DNA from: Geminicoccaceae bacterium
GTDB lineage: Bacteria; Pseudomonadota; Alphaproteobacteria; Geminicoccales; Geminicoccaceae
Assembly: GCA_020638465.1 (NCBI GenBank)
Contig: JACKIM010000001.1
Coordinates: forward strand, 620,001 to 684,000
Reading direction: 5' to 3'
Length of the DNA stretch: 64,000 bases
Part shown: piece after piece, positions 52,239 through 60,832 of the stretch
How positions within the stretch are numbered: the stretch's first letter is position 1
Layout of the letters: every line of letters begins with the position of its first letter
Notes under the pieces: model-generated
Told to the model about the DNA's origin: nothing
The model's database searches: none
What the model saw: the letters and a program-made list of their open reading frames with translations, nothing else
Translations under genes and position numbers: made by a program

Positions 52239-53321
52239 TCAGACTGTTTCCAGGCCAAGCAGGCTACGGGCAAAAGCCCTCGCCTCGAACGGACGGAGGT
52301 CGTCAATGGTCTCTCCCACACCCACGGCATGAACGGGAAGACCGAAGCGTTCGGCCAAGGCCACGACCACACCGCCACGCGCCGTACCGTCAAGCTTGGT
52401 GACGACCAGACCCGAAACATCGACCATCTGCCTGAACACCTCCACCTGATTGTGAGTGTTCTGACCGGTGGTTGCATCGAGTACCAGCACGACATCATGC
52501 GGCGCTGTCGGGTCCTGCTTTTTCAACACTCGGACGATCTTGGCAAGCTCATCCATCAACCCCTGCTTGTTTTGCAGCCGCCCTGCGGTATCGACGAGCA
52601 GCACGTCATAACCTTCGGCCCGTGCCCGTTGCAGCGCATCGAACGCAAGGCCCGCCGCGTCGGCGCCGGTCGCAGCCTTCATCACCGGGCATCCGTTGCG
52701 TTCACCCCAGATCTCAAGCTGTTCCACCGCCGCGGCACGAAAGGTGTCACAGGCGGCCATCATCACCTTGCGATCCATGAGCATCTGCTGCTTGGCAAGC
52801 TTGCCTATCGTCGTCGTCTTGCCGACACCGTTGACTCCGGCCACCAGCACGACCTGGGGCTTGCACCCAGCGCGTTCCGGCAAGGGCCGGGCGACCGGCT
52901 CAAGCACCTTGCTGATCTCGGTGGCCAGCGCTTCGCGGATCTCGACATCACTGACCTCCCTGCCAAAACGTCCTTCGGCGATACGCGCGGTCATGCGCGC
53001 CGACGTCGTCACACCGAGATCGGCCATGATCAGCGCTTCCTCGAGCTCCTCCAGGGTTTCATCGTCGAGCTTGCGCTTTGTGAAGATGCCCGTGATGCTG
53101 CCGGTCAGCGCGCCTGACGATCGCGAGAGCCCGGCACGCAAACGTTGCATCCATCCCATTCTGGGAGGGTCATCGGGCGTGGGCGCGGCCTGGACAGGTG
53201 TGCCGGTCGCCTCGACAGGGGGAAATACCGGGTCGGGAGATGCAGTTTCGGCAGTCGTTGCAGTCTCCTTGCCCCTGCCGCGGAAGCGAGAGAACCACCC
53301 CCCCTTGTCCTTCTCACTCAT
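52239..53321 (-). CDS. ftsY: Signal recognition particle receptor FtsY
   Basis: 360 residues. A variable, Ala/Pro-rich N-terminal region is followed by the NG domain: GVNGVGKTTTIGKLAKQQ (P-loop), DTFRAAAVEQLEIWGER, VDTAGRLQNKQGLMDELAK and TKLDGTARGGVVVALAERFG, then GVGETIDDLRPF. FtsY docks ribosome-SRP complexes to the Sec translocon. Its start overlaps the mtaB stop by four bases, the usual alphaproteobacterial arrangement dapF-mtaB-ftsY. Confidence 0.96.
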   Translation of the reverse strand: MSEKDKGGWFSRFRGRGKETATTAETASPDPVFPPVEATGTPVQAAPTPDDPPRMGWMQRLRAGLSRSSGALTGSITGIFTKRKLDDETLEELEEALIMADLGVTTSARMTARIAEGRFGREVSDVEIREALATEISKVLEPVARPLPERAGCKPQVVLVAGVNGVGKTTTIGKLAKQQMLMDRKVMMAACDTFRAAAVEQLEIWGERNGCPVMKAATGADAAGLAFDALQRARAEGYDVLLVDTAGRLQNKQGLMDELAKIVRVLKKQDPTAPHDVVLVLDATTGQNTHNQVEVFRQMVDVSGLVVTKLDGTARGGVVVALAERFGLPVHAVGVGETIDDLRPFEARAFARSLLGLETV

Positions 53322-54607
53322 TCGATGACGCTTCCCACAAGCATATGTTGGTCGACGGCTTCAATGGCCACATCACGCAGCGTTCCACCATCGGCAGGTG
53401 TCGTCAGGCGCACAGGAGCGAAATGTTGGGTATGCCCGCGATTGCCGCGCTCGACGAGCACCTGTCGCTTCGTCCCTACCTGCCCGGCGAGGAACCGGGC
53501 CAGGCATTCTTCCCCCACCGAGCGTAACCGGGCTGCCCGTTCCTTGACAACTTGTCTTGCAACCTGAGGCATACGCGCTGCGGGTGTCGACGGGCGTGGC
53601 GAGTAGGGGAAGACGTGGAGGAAGGTCAGTCCGGCCTCGTCCACGATGGCCAGCGACTGCTCGAACATGGCATCTGTCTCGGTGGGAAAGCCCGCGATCA
53701 TGTCCGCACCGAAGGCCAGTTCCGGCCGACGTTCCCTCAAGCGCCCGCAGAGCTCGATAACGTCGCCGCGCAGATGCCGCCGTTTCATCCGCTTGAGGAT
53801 CATGTCATCCCCGGCCTGCAGGCTCAGATGGACATGCGGCATCACCCGGTCATGGCCGGCCAGAAGCTCGAACAACAGCGGGTCGATTGCGGCAGGGTCG
53901 AGCGATGTCAGCCGCAGGCGGGCAAGTCCGGGCAGCTCTGCGAGCAGCCGTTCGACCAGATCGCCCAGCCGGGACTGTTCGCCCATGTCGCGCCCCCAGG
54001 ATGCGATATCGACACCCGTGAGGACAATCTCCTGATAGCCATTGTCGAGCAGACGTCGGGATTGCTCGATCACCTGGTCAACCGCAATGCTGCGATTGTT
54101 GCCGCGTCCCAGCGGGATGACACAGAACGTGCAGCGATGGTCGCAGCCCTGCTGAACCTGAACGAAGGCACGACTGCGGCCGTCGAAGCCATCGACCAGA
54201 TGGCTCGCCGTCTCGCGCACCTGCATGATGTCCTGCACGACCAGTTCACTGCCACCGGCCAGCGCGCGCCAGGCCGAAGGCAGCAGCTTGTCGTGATTCC
54301 CCAACAGATGATCGACTTCCTTCATGGCACGATAGCCATCGGGGTCGATCTGCACGCTGCAACCCGTGACGATGATACGCTTTTCCGGGTTTTCGCGACG
54401 GGCCCGGCGGATGGCCTGCCTGGCCTGGCGCTCGGCTTCGGCCGTTACGGCACATGTGTGGATGATTACCGCATCATCGAGGCCAGCCGCATGGGCATGA
54501 CGGACGATGATCTCCGATTCGAAACTGTTGAGCCTGCAACCGAACGTCACAACTTCGGGACCACGTCCCTCGCAGTCGGCCCTACCAGTTGGCCGCGGGT
54601 CGCTCAT
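53318..54607 (-). CDS. mtaB: tRNA t6A37 methylthiotransferase MtaB
   Basis: 429 residues from ATG 54605-54607, overlapping the dapF stop by four bases. N-terminal domain Cys residues are in VVTFGCRLNSFESE, IHTCAVTAEAERQARQ and VTGCSVQ; the radical-SAM cluster is GCDHRCTFCVIPLGRG (CxxxCxxC); a short TRAM-like C-terminal domain ends the protein. It adds a methylthio group to t6A at position 37 of tRNAs that read ANN codons, using two iron-sulfur clusters and SAM. Confidence 0.95.
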   Translation of the reverse strand: MSDPRPTGRADCEGRGPEVVTFGCRLNSFESEIIVRHAHAAGLDDAVIIHTCAVTAEAERQARQAIRRARRENPEKRIIVTGCSVQIDPDGYRAMKEVDHLLGNHDKLLPSAWRALAGGSELVVQDIMQVRETASHLVDGFDGRSRAFVQVQQGCDHRCTFCVIPLGRGNNRSIAVDQVIEQSRRLLDNGYQEIVLTGVDIASWGRDMGEQSRLGDLVERLLAELPGLARLRLTSLDPAAIDPLLFELLAGHDRVMPHVHLSLQAGDDMILKRMKRRHLRGDVIELCGRLRERRPELAFGADMIAGFPTETDAMFEQSLAIVDEAGLTFLHVFPYSPRPSTPAARMPQVARQVVKERAARLRSVGEECLARFLAGQVGTKRQVLVERGNRGHTQHFAPVRLTTPADGGTLRDVAIEAVDQHMLVGSVIE

Positions 54608-55437
54608 GCCACCATGTCCATCAGTTCGATGACCCCGGCAAAAACCCGGGCAACCGGCCCCGTCATGACCACCGGCCCGTCGCCATCCCATGCAATGTCC
54701 AGTTCGCCACCATCGAGTTCGAGCGTCGCTCGTCCACCGACCAGACCGCGACGGACAGCCGCGACCAGAGCCGCACAGGCACCGCTGCCGCAGGCTTGCG
54801 TCAGACCCGCCCCCCTCTCGTGCACGCGCAACCGGATGCGATCATCGCCTTTTACATGGGCAAAACCGATATTGGCTGCCTCGGGAAACATCGCATGATG
54901 TTCCAGTTCGGGGCCGAAACGCTCGACGAGTTCGACGTCCTCGACGAAGAAGACGGCATGCGGATTGCCCATCGACACCGCGACCGGGTCCGGCAGAAAA
55001 GGGTGATGGATCGGAACACGCAATGTGTCGCAAGCGGCCGCAAGCGGAATGGCCTGCCAGTCCAGCGCCGGCACCGTCATGCGTACCGCGATCCGGCCGT
55101 CGGCGAGACGATCCGCCTCCAGGCGACCAGCGATGGTACGGATCGTCACCCTGTCCTGGCCCAGTTCGTCGGCCAACAGCGATGCCACGCACCGTGTCGC
55201 ATTGCCACATGCCCCTGCGCGCGATCCATCCGCATTGAAGAAGGACAACCGGATGTCGGCATCGGCCGGATCATCGGCGCGCTCAAGCAAGGCGAGCTGG
55301 TCGAAGCCGATACCCCGGTGGCGGTCGCCGATCCAGCGGATACGCTCTTCGCTCAATGAGACATGTTCCCCGCGACCGTCAACGATCACGAAGTCATTTC
55401 CCAGCCCGTGCATCTTCAGGAACTTCAAGCTCTTCAT
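54604..55437 (-). CDS. dapF: Diaminopimelate epimerase
   Basis: 277 residues, normal length. FLKMHGLGNDFVIVDGRG is the N-terminal signature, and both catalytic cysteines are present: C77 in GACGNATRCVA and the second in TQACGSGACAALVAA. The enzyme converts LL- to meso-diaminopimelate for lysine and peptidoglycan. It starts the dapF-mtaB-ftsY unit on the minus strand; a gap of 210 bases precedes it. Confidence 0.96.
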   Translation of the reverse strand: MKSLKFLKMHGLGNDFVIVDGRGEHVSLSEERIRWIGDRHRGIGFDQLALLERADDPADADIRLSFFNADGSRAGACGNATRCVASLLADELGQDRVTIRTIAGRLEADRLADGRIAVRMTVPALDWQAIPLAAACDTLRVPIHHPFLPDPVAVSMGNPHAVFFVEDVELVERFGPELEHHAMFPEAANIGFAHVKGDDRIRLRVHERGAGLTQACGSGACAALVAAVRRGLVGGRATLELDGGELDIAWDGDGPVVMTGPVARVFAGVIELMDMVA

Positions 55438-55647
55438 GGCGCCGCAATAGAAGGGAGTTCGGCGATAAATGCAACGGCTGTGCCAGACATGGCAACAGCT
55501 TGCAGCCTGACCATGATATGGTGTCGGCGATGCCGCATGTCACGCCGTGACATTCGCGCATCAAAACCCGTCAATGACGAAATCATCGCCATATGGATAT
55601 CCGCCGATGGAGCAGTTTCTCCCGGTCGGGAAAAATCCGACCTGAGA

Positions 55648-56970
55648 TCAGTCCCCTGAACCGGAAGACATGTTGCCCGCAACGCCGGAAACGTGAAGTC
55701 TCTGCATCGACGCCACCGCTTCCTCGGTCATGCCCAGAATACGGCGATAATCCATCTTCATGTTCTGGTCGAGCTGTTCGATCGAACAAGGTCGACCAAG
55801 GTAGAATCCCTGGACGAGATCGCAGCCCATCGACCGCACCTCGGCCATTTGCTCGGCGGTCTCCACGCCCTCCACGCAAACCTGCAACCCGAGACCATGC
55901 CCAAGATTGATCGTCGCTTCGAGGACGGTACGCGAGCGCGGGTCACGACCGAGGTGTTTCACGAAGTCACGATCGATCTTGAGCTGATCGATGGGCAGAT
56001 TGCGCAGGTAGGAGAAATTCGAAAATCCCGTGCCGAAATCGTCGATGGCGGTCCGGACCCCCAGAGACCGCACTTCATTGAGCGTGGCGCTGGTCGCACG
56101 AATGTCCTCCAGCATCAGGCCCTCGGTGATCTCGATTGTCATCTGCTCGGGGCGAATGCCGGAACTTTCGAGCACATCCTCGACCTCGAAGACGAAACTG
56201 CGTTCGGTCAGCTGGCGTGGCGAGACATTGACCGCCATTTCCAGTCCGGTTTCGGCAATACCGTGCTCGCTGAATTGCCTGGCAGCTTCCTCAAGCACCC
56301 AACCTCCCAGGCGCGGGATGAAGCCGGAGCGTTCGGCTATCGGAATGAAATCCGAAGGCGCAACCGCACCGATGCGCACGTCCTCCCAGCGTACCAGGGC
56401 CTCGACACCGGAAAAGCGCCCGATATTCAGATCGAACTGTGGCTGGAAAACCAGCGAAAGTGCCTGATTGGCCATGGCCTCGCGCAAGGCATTCTCGATG
56501 GCCGAAGCGCGATAGATCCCTTCGGCCATCGGGCCTGCGAAGAGCTGGGTCCTGCACGACGAATGAAGCGCATTGTCGGACGCGATCTGCGCCTTGGACA
56601 GCAGTTCGCGAAGCCGCGTCCCATCCTCGGGTGACAGCGAAATACCGATGGCCGGCCTGACATGCAGGGGAACCCCCAGACAGCTCAAGGGTTCGTCGAA
56701 AGCAGCCTCCACCTTCATGGCAAGCTGGGAAACGGCGCCCAGGGCATGAGCATCGCGAACAACGGCGAATATCTCGTCACCCCAGCTGCGGCAGATCATC
56801 TTCCCACCCAGCCTGTCATCCAGCCGGCCGTGGATCGCTTCGATGACGGCAATGCCAAAATCGGCACCGCTCGCAATCATGGAATTCCTGAAATTGGGCA
56901 GCCGAATGGCCAGCACGGCCGCTTCGGAAGCGCATTTCAGATCGGCTTCGAGATCTTCGAACCAGTTCAT
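55648..56970 (-). CDS. EAL-domain cyclic-di-GMP phosphodiesterase with degenerate GGDEF domain
   Basis: 440 residues. The N-terminal half (about 1-165) is GGDEF-like, but the signature reads SWGDEIF instead of GGDEF, so it cannot make c-di-GMP. The EAL half is complete: GVEALVRWE, VNVSPRQLTE, EITEGLMLED, IDDFGTGFSNFSYL, KIDRDFV, EGVETAEQ, LVQGFYLGRP. It should hydrolyse c-di-GMP. No membrane helix or sensory domain is seen, so it is soluble, perhaps regulated by GTP binding to the dead domain. Confidence 0.92.
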   Translation of the reverse strand: MNWFEDLEADLKCASEAAVLAIRLPNFRNSMIASGADFGIAVIEAIHGRLDDRLGGKMICRSWGDEIFAVVRDAHALGAVSQLAMKVEAAFDEPLSCLGVPLHVRPAIGISLSPEDGTRLRELLSKAQIASDNALHSSCRTQLFAGPMAEGIYRASAIENALREAMANQALSLVFQPQFDLNIGRFSGVEALVRWEDVRIGAVAPSDFIPIAERSGFIPRLGGWVLEEAARQFSEHGIAETGLEMAVNVSPRQLTERSFVFEVEDVLESSGIRPEQMTIEITEGLMLEDIRATSATLNEVRSLGVRTAIDDFGTGFSNFSYLRNLPIDQLKIDRDFVKHLGRDPRSRTVLEATINLGHGLGLQVCVEGVETAEQMAEVRSMGCDLVQGFYLGRPCSIEQLDQNMKMDYRRILGMTEEAVASMQRLHVSGVAGNMSSGSGD

Positions 56971-57060
56971 TCGGCCAAGGCCTTGCTCGCCTATTCTTCA
57001 AAAAATCAACCATGCCGAGAATAGCGGGATGAAGTTAAGAAATGCTGTATGGCTAAAAAT

Positions 57061-57927
57061 TTAACGATATTTCCGTGACCGGCTCCGCATGCCGACGATC
57101 GCGTTGATCGTCAGGACCATCAACAGAAGCGCTCCGCCGATCAGGGTCCGCAGTGGCGGCTGTTCGCCCAGTGCCAGCCAGACCCACAACGGACCCAATG
57201 CCGTTTCCACGAGCATCAGGAGGCTGACCTCCGGCGCCGGAAGATAGCGGGGTCCTGTGCTGATGAGCGCAAACGATACGGGCGAAACGAAAAACGCCAG
57301 CAAACCCAGCCACAACCAGTCCTGAGATGTCACCGTCACGGTATCGGCCATGAACAGTGCGATTGTCATCGTTCCCAGGCCGCTCATCGCCACGGCGGGC
57401 AGCATGTCGCGATTCCTTGCCCTTCGCAGCAGGGTGAACAACGTCGCCAGCAGGATCATCGTGACGAGGCCCGCCATGTCTCCCGCGACGTGGCCCGTGC
57501 CCAGGCTGGATGAAAGCGTCAGGACCACCGCCGCAACCGAAACGATGCCAGCCACCAGCGTCCTGCGCTCGACACGTTCCTTCAGCCAGAAACGGGCCAG
57601 AATGGCGGCCATCAGCGGCGATGTCGCGATGATCACGAGTGTGTTGGCCACCGAGGTGTGCGTGATGGACAACACGAAGCAGCACTGACTCACCGCAAAC
57701 AGTCCGATGATGATCACACCGTCAGTGCCGGTCGCGCGCAATGCGCCCGGCGTGTGACGGCCATGGGTCCAGATGACGATGAGAGCCTGCACGAGGAAAA
57801 AGCCGAAGCCGCGATAGACCAGGACTGTCCAGGGGTCGGCATTCACCAGACGCAACAGGAGCGCATCCGGAGTAATGATGAGCACTCCCAGCGTGGTGAT
57901 CATCAGTCCCTTCGCATAATCGCTCAT
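57061..57927 (-). CDS. EamA-family (DMT superfamily) transporter
   Basis: 288 residues with ten predicted helices in two EamA repeats; KGLMITTLGVLIITPDALLL and NTLVIIATSPLMAAILARFW (helix 3-4 region, with LKERVERRTLVAGI) mark the first, and VSLLMLVETALGPLWVWLAL (GEQPPLRTLIGGALLL) the second. Members export metabolites and amino acids. Substrate unknown. It is a single gene between the EAL gene and a divergent membrane-protein gene. Confidence 0.92.
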   Translation of the reverse strand: MSDYAKGLMITTLGVLIITPDALLLRLVNADPWTVLVYRGFGFFLVQALIVIWTHGRHTPGALRATGTDGVIIIGLFAVSQCCFVLSITHTSVANTLVIIATSPLMAAILARFWLKERVERRTLVAGIVSVAAVVLTLSSSLGTGHVAGDMAGLVTMILLATLFTLLRRARNRDMLPAVAMSGLGTMTIALFMADTVTVTSQDWLWLGLLAFFVSPVSFALISTGPRYLPAPEVSLLMLVETALGPLWVWLALGEQPPLRTLIGGALLLMVLTINAIVGMRSRSRKYR

Positions 57928-58074
57928 CGCGCTGCCTCTTGCATTTGCGGCACTGCACCGACATGGTTAGGAAATGGTTGCGCCATGATGTGATTGATCT
58001 CTCGTCGGTATGGCATGGACATCGGAGCGTCGGTTAGGGTTCCGGCCAGTCAGTGAAAGTGAGTGAGAGGCGAC

Positions 58075-59025
58075 ATGGACATCCTCGCGATTGCACTGGT
58101 GACGAGCATCGTCCTGAGCACCCTGCTCATGACTTCCGTACTGGCACGGACCGGTTTGCGCGGACGTGTCCGCCTGGTTCCCATTGGACTCATACTTGGC
58201 GTACTGAGCGGATTGCTCGAATTCTACTGGGCCATCGAAGACAATCCACTCATCGTCCGGATCGGCTATCTCCCGGCACAGATCCTCGTCATCGCCTGTG
58301 CCCGGGCCATGCTTTATGGGTTGCTGACAGGCTCTGCAATCGTGCTCACGCTTGGTCGCGTCGAGAAAACCAATCGCCGGGCCGATGTCATGACCATCGG
58401 CATCGCCGTGGGCTTCGGTTTCGGCATGGCCACGACCTTCGTCGGTCTTACCGAGGGGCTGGGCTGGCCACCGGGACAGCTTATCATCGCCACCGTCAAC
58501 CTGCCGATGCAGATCTGTTTCGGCATATTGTTGGCATCGACCGTTCTGGTATCACGTTTCGACACCCCCTCGTCGCACCGTATCGCCTTGTCATATCTGC
58601 TGGCACTCGTCATCCAGGCTGCCTATCAGGCCGTTCTCATCACCAATGACACGATCGGATACTGGCTGGCCTGGCTGCAGCCCGTGACACTCGGCTTCGT
58701 CTGGATCGGCCTCATCATGTTGATATGGCTCGTGGGCATCGCCGTAATGAACGCCCAACAGCGCGCCGACCTTCCCGGAGAGCAAATGCTGGAGCTGCGC
58801 AGGCAGCAGTCGCGCATGATCCTGAATCCGGTGACATGGTTCATGATTGGTCTGCTTGTGGTCCTATCGACTTTCTGGCTGGTCTACATGGCCGTCCAGG
58901 CCAATCTCGATACGGCACTCGGCCGGGTCATGATCTACACGGTACTCGCGACACCACTGCTTTGTGCCGCCGTGATCCTCCGGACCGCACACCAGTTGCG
59001 CCGTAAACCGGTCGTCGCCCGCTGA
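58075..59025 (+). CDS. Polytopic membrane protein, unknown family
   Basis: 316 residues from ATG 58075 (GTGAGAGGCG upstream). About eight hydrophobic helices, among them MDILAIALVTSIVLSTLLMT, LVPIGLILGVLSGLLEFYWA and FGFGMATTFVGLTEGLGWPP, plus a cytoplasmic-looking loop with MLELRRQQSR before the last two helices. A conserved-looking acidic residue sits in LLEFYW and another in GLTEGLGW, loosely like PrsW-type intramembrane proteases, but the His motif is not seen. I cannot assign a function. Confidence 0.75.
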   Translation: MDILAIALVTSIVLSTLLMTSVLARTGLRGRVRLVPIGLILGVLSGLLEFYWAIEDNPLIVRIGYLPAQILVIACARAMLYGLLTGSAIVLTLGRVEKTNRRADVMTIGIAVGFGFGMATTFVGLTEGLGWPPGQLIIATVNLPMQICFGILLASTVLVSRFDTPSSHRIALSYLLALVIQAAYQAVLITNDTIGYWLAWLQPVTLGFVWIGLIMLIWLVGIAVMNAQQRADLPGEQMLELRRQQSRMILNPVTWFMIGLLVVLSTFWLVYMAVQANLDTALGRVMIYTVLATPLLCAAVILRTAHQLRRKPVVAR

Positions 59026-59135
59026 CCTGCTCTCCGGGACTTCGCCTGACGGTTCATCACCTCACGCCATCGCGACTGGATATCGTCCCGGCGGCACGTT
59101 AGCGTGCGAGGCGATGAACATCAGGGAGAATGTCC

Positions 59136-59576
59136 ATGCGTCTTCCAGCCCTAGTTCTCGTCCTGTCGACCTTCATCCCCAACGGGGGCAAGACAGCGGA
59201 ATCGGTCCATCTCGAAGGAGAAATCATCGATACCTGGTGTTATTTCTCAGGTGTCATGGGTGGAACGGATGCCGTGGTCGGAAGCGCCCATCACACCTGC
59301 GCGCTGTGGTGTGCCGCAGGCGGAATTCCGGTAGGTCTGCTGACCGATGACGGGTCGGTCTACCTCATCCTCGGTTTCAATGGAGAGGACCCTGTCAACA
59401 ACGACAGGCTCATGGATGTGCAAAGCCAGAGACTGACAGTCGAGGGCACGGCCTATGAACGTGACGGCCTGCGCTATCTCTCGGTCGAGCAGGTCGTATC
59501 GACGGCGGGTATCGTCAATCGCAACCATGAGGATTTCGGCCCGGTACCACCTTTCGCCATCCCGGAACTGAACTGA
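59136..59576 (+). CDS. Exported Cys/His-rich protein, first of the SCO-linked pair
   Basis: 146 residues from ATG 59136 (AGGGAG seven bases upstream). A signal peptide (MRLPALVLVLSTFIPNGGKT) leads to LEGEIIDTWCYFSGVMGG, then GSAHHTCALWCAAGGIPVGL. C35, H52, H53, C55 and C59 make a plausible metal or redox site, and the rest is beta-rich (TDDGSVYLILGFNG; LTVEGTAYERDGLRYLSVEQ). It shares layout with the next gene product. I recognise no named family. Position before a SCO protein suggests copper handling or thiol chemistry in the periplasm. Confidence 0.8.
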   Translation: MRLPALVLVLSTFIPNGGKTAESVHLEGEIIDTWCYFSGVMGGTDAVVGSAHHTCALWCAAGGIPVGLLTDDGSVYLILGFNGEDPVNNDRLMDVQSQRLTVEGTAYERDGLRYLSVEQVVSTAGIVNRNHEDFGPVPPFAIPELN

Positions 59577-59589
59577 CGGAGACTGTCCG

Positions 59590-60186
59590 ATGATGCCCGT
59601 TTCCGGACATCCCCCATCCATGCGACTGTTTTGTGGCAGCGCCCTTTTGCTGACCATTCTGGCTGCCACGACCCCTGTTTCGTCCATCGCGACAGCAGGG
59701 GAAAGCAAGGCGAAGAGCTGGGGCCTCAATGACGAGGAGGCCGCCGTTGTCGAAGGCAAGGTCGTGGATCTTCTCTGCGAGTTGTCCGGTGACTGCCCGA
59801 CTGATTGTGGCAATGGCGATAGACAGCTTGGTGCGCTCACGAATGATGACCGCCTCATCGCCATTTCCAAGAACGGCCAGCCTGCATTCAACGGTGCCGT
59901 CTCCGACCTCCTGCCCTATTGCGGCAAGGTGGTCGAGATGGACGGCCTCTTTACCGGCCAGGGGTCGGCCCGCGTCTACCAGGTTCAGTTGATTCGCGAA
60001 AAGGGAGCCGCCGACTGGTCGAAAGCCAATCTCTGGACCGAAATCCGCGCTCATTCGCAACCACCCCTGCTGCCGGGCGACGGCCCATGGTTTCGCCGCG
60101 ATCCGCGCGTCCTGGAGAGAATCGAACGCGATGGCTATCTGGGACTTGGCAAGGAAACCGATGCGGAATTCATAGCAGAATGGTGA
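59590..60186 (+). CDS. Exported Cys-rich protein, second of the SCO-linked pair
   Basis: 198 residues with an N-terminal export signal (LFCGSALLLTILAATTPVSS). The mature part begins VEGKVVDLLCELSGDCPTDC GNGDRQLG with C63, C69, C73 and later C111 (LLPYCGKVVEMDGLF). The plan E-G-x-V-x-D-x-x-C, Cys cluster, then G-x-L-T-x-D parallels the preceding protein, so the two are probably distant paralogues. The C-terminal 50 residues (GPWFRRDPRVLERIERDGYL) are charged and unique. It overlaps the SCO gene by seven bases. Confidence 0.8.
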   Translation: MMPVSGHPPSMRLFCGSALLLTILAATTPVSSIATAGESKAKSWGLNDEEAAVVEGKVVDLLCELSGDCPTDCGNGDRQLGALTNDDRLIAISKNGQPAFNGAVSDLLPYCGKVVEMDGLFTGQGSARVYQVQLIREKGAADWSKANLWTEIRAHSQPPLLPGDGPWFRRDPRVLERIERDGYLGLGKETDAEFIAEW

Positions 60187-60827
60187 AAATTGCCCTTTTC
60201 GGCATCGCCGCCGCATCTCTGTTCATGCTGAGCTCGTCCGGCTTGCGCGCGCATGACCGAATGCACATGCCAACGGCAGAAACAACCCGGCCCGGGACCA
60301 TCCCGATCGGAGTATCCGCTGCGACAGGGAAGGATGATCTGCCTGTCACACTTGATCAAGATGTGGGGCTCCATCTGCGCGACCAGTTCGGGCACCCCTT
60401 CACCGACAATGACCTCAGAGGAAGACGCAGTCTCGTCTTCTTCGGTTATGCCCGATGCGAGGGCATCTGCCCTCAGGCTTTGCCGCTGATGGCCGAAGCA
60501 GCCCGCCTGCTGGAGGAAGACGGAAAATCCGTGCAACTGGTGTTGATCACGATCGACGACGAGCATGACGACCCGCAAACGCTGCGAACCTGGCTCGCCG
60601 AGCTGCATCCGGCGTTTCGGGGCCTGACGGGAGGGGCGAGTGCACTGGCCGACGCCCGGCAGAAATTTCACGTAAGGCGATCACTCGCCATGGAGAATGA
60701 TGACGGTCCGATATATCGGCATGGCACATTTATCTACCATGTCGGTCCGAATCTGGAACTTTCCGGATTGCTTCCACCGATGCTTTCTCCAGAAAAATTG
60801 GCAGGTATTCTCGATGGTTACCTCTGA
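60180..60827 (+). CDS. SCO1/SenC-family copper/thioredoxin-like protein
   Basis: 215 residues from ATG 60180 (GTG 60183 is an alternative). One N-terminal hydrophobic segment (MVKIALFGIAAASLFMLSSS) anchors or exports it. The thioredoxin-like domain has LRDQFGHPFTDNDLRGRRSL, the copper-binding CxxxC as C93-EGI-C97 (YARCEGICPQALP) and the third ligand H181 (YRHGTFIYHV). SCO proteins deliver copper to cytochrome oxidase or similar centres. Here the partners are two Cys-rich exported proteins, not oxidase genes. Its TGA stop is the first three bases of the IS66 target duplication. Confidence 0.92.
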   Translation: MVKIALFGIAAASLFMLSSSGLRAHDRMHMPTAETTRPGTIPIGVSAATGKDDLPVTLDQDVGLHLRDQFGHPFTDNDLRGRRSLVFFGYARCEGICPQALPLMAEAARLLEEDGKSVQLVLITIDDEHDDPQTLRTWLAELHPAFRGLTGGASALADARQKFHVRRSLAMENDDGPIYRHGTFIYHVGPNLELSGLLPPMLSPEKLAGILDGYL

Positions 60828-60832
60828 TTGCG

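Noticed and set aside
53552..54898. 448-codon plus-strand frame
   Set aside because: Antisense of mtaB and dapF, both clear conserved genes.
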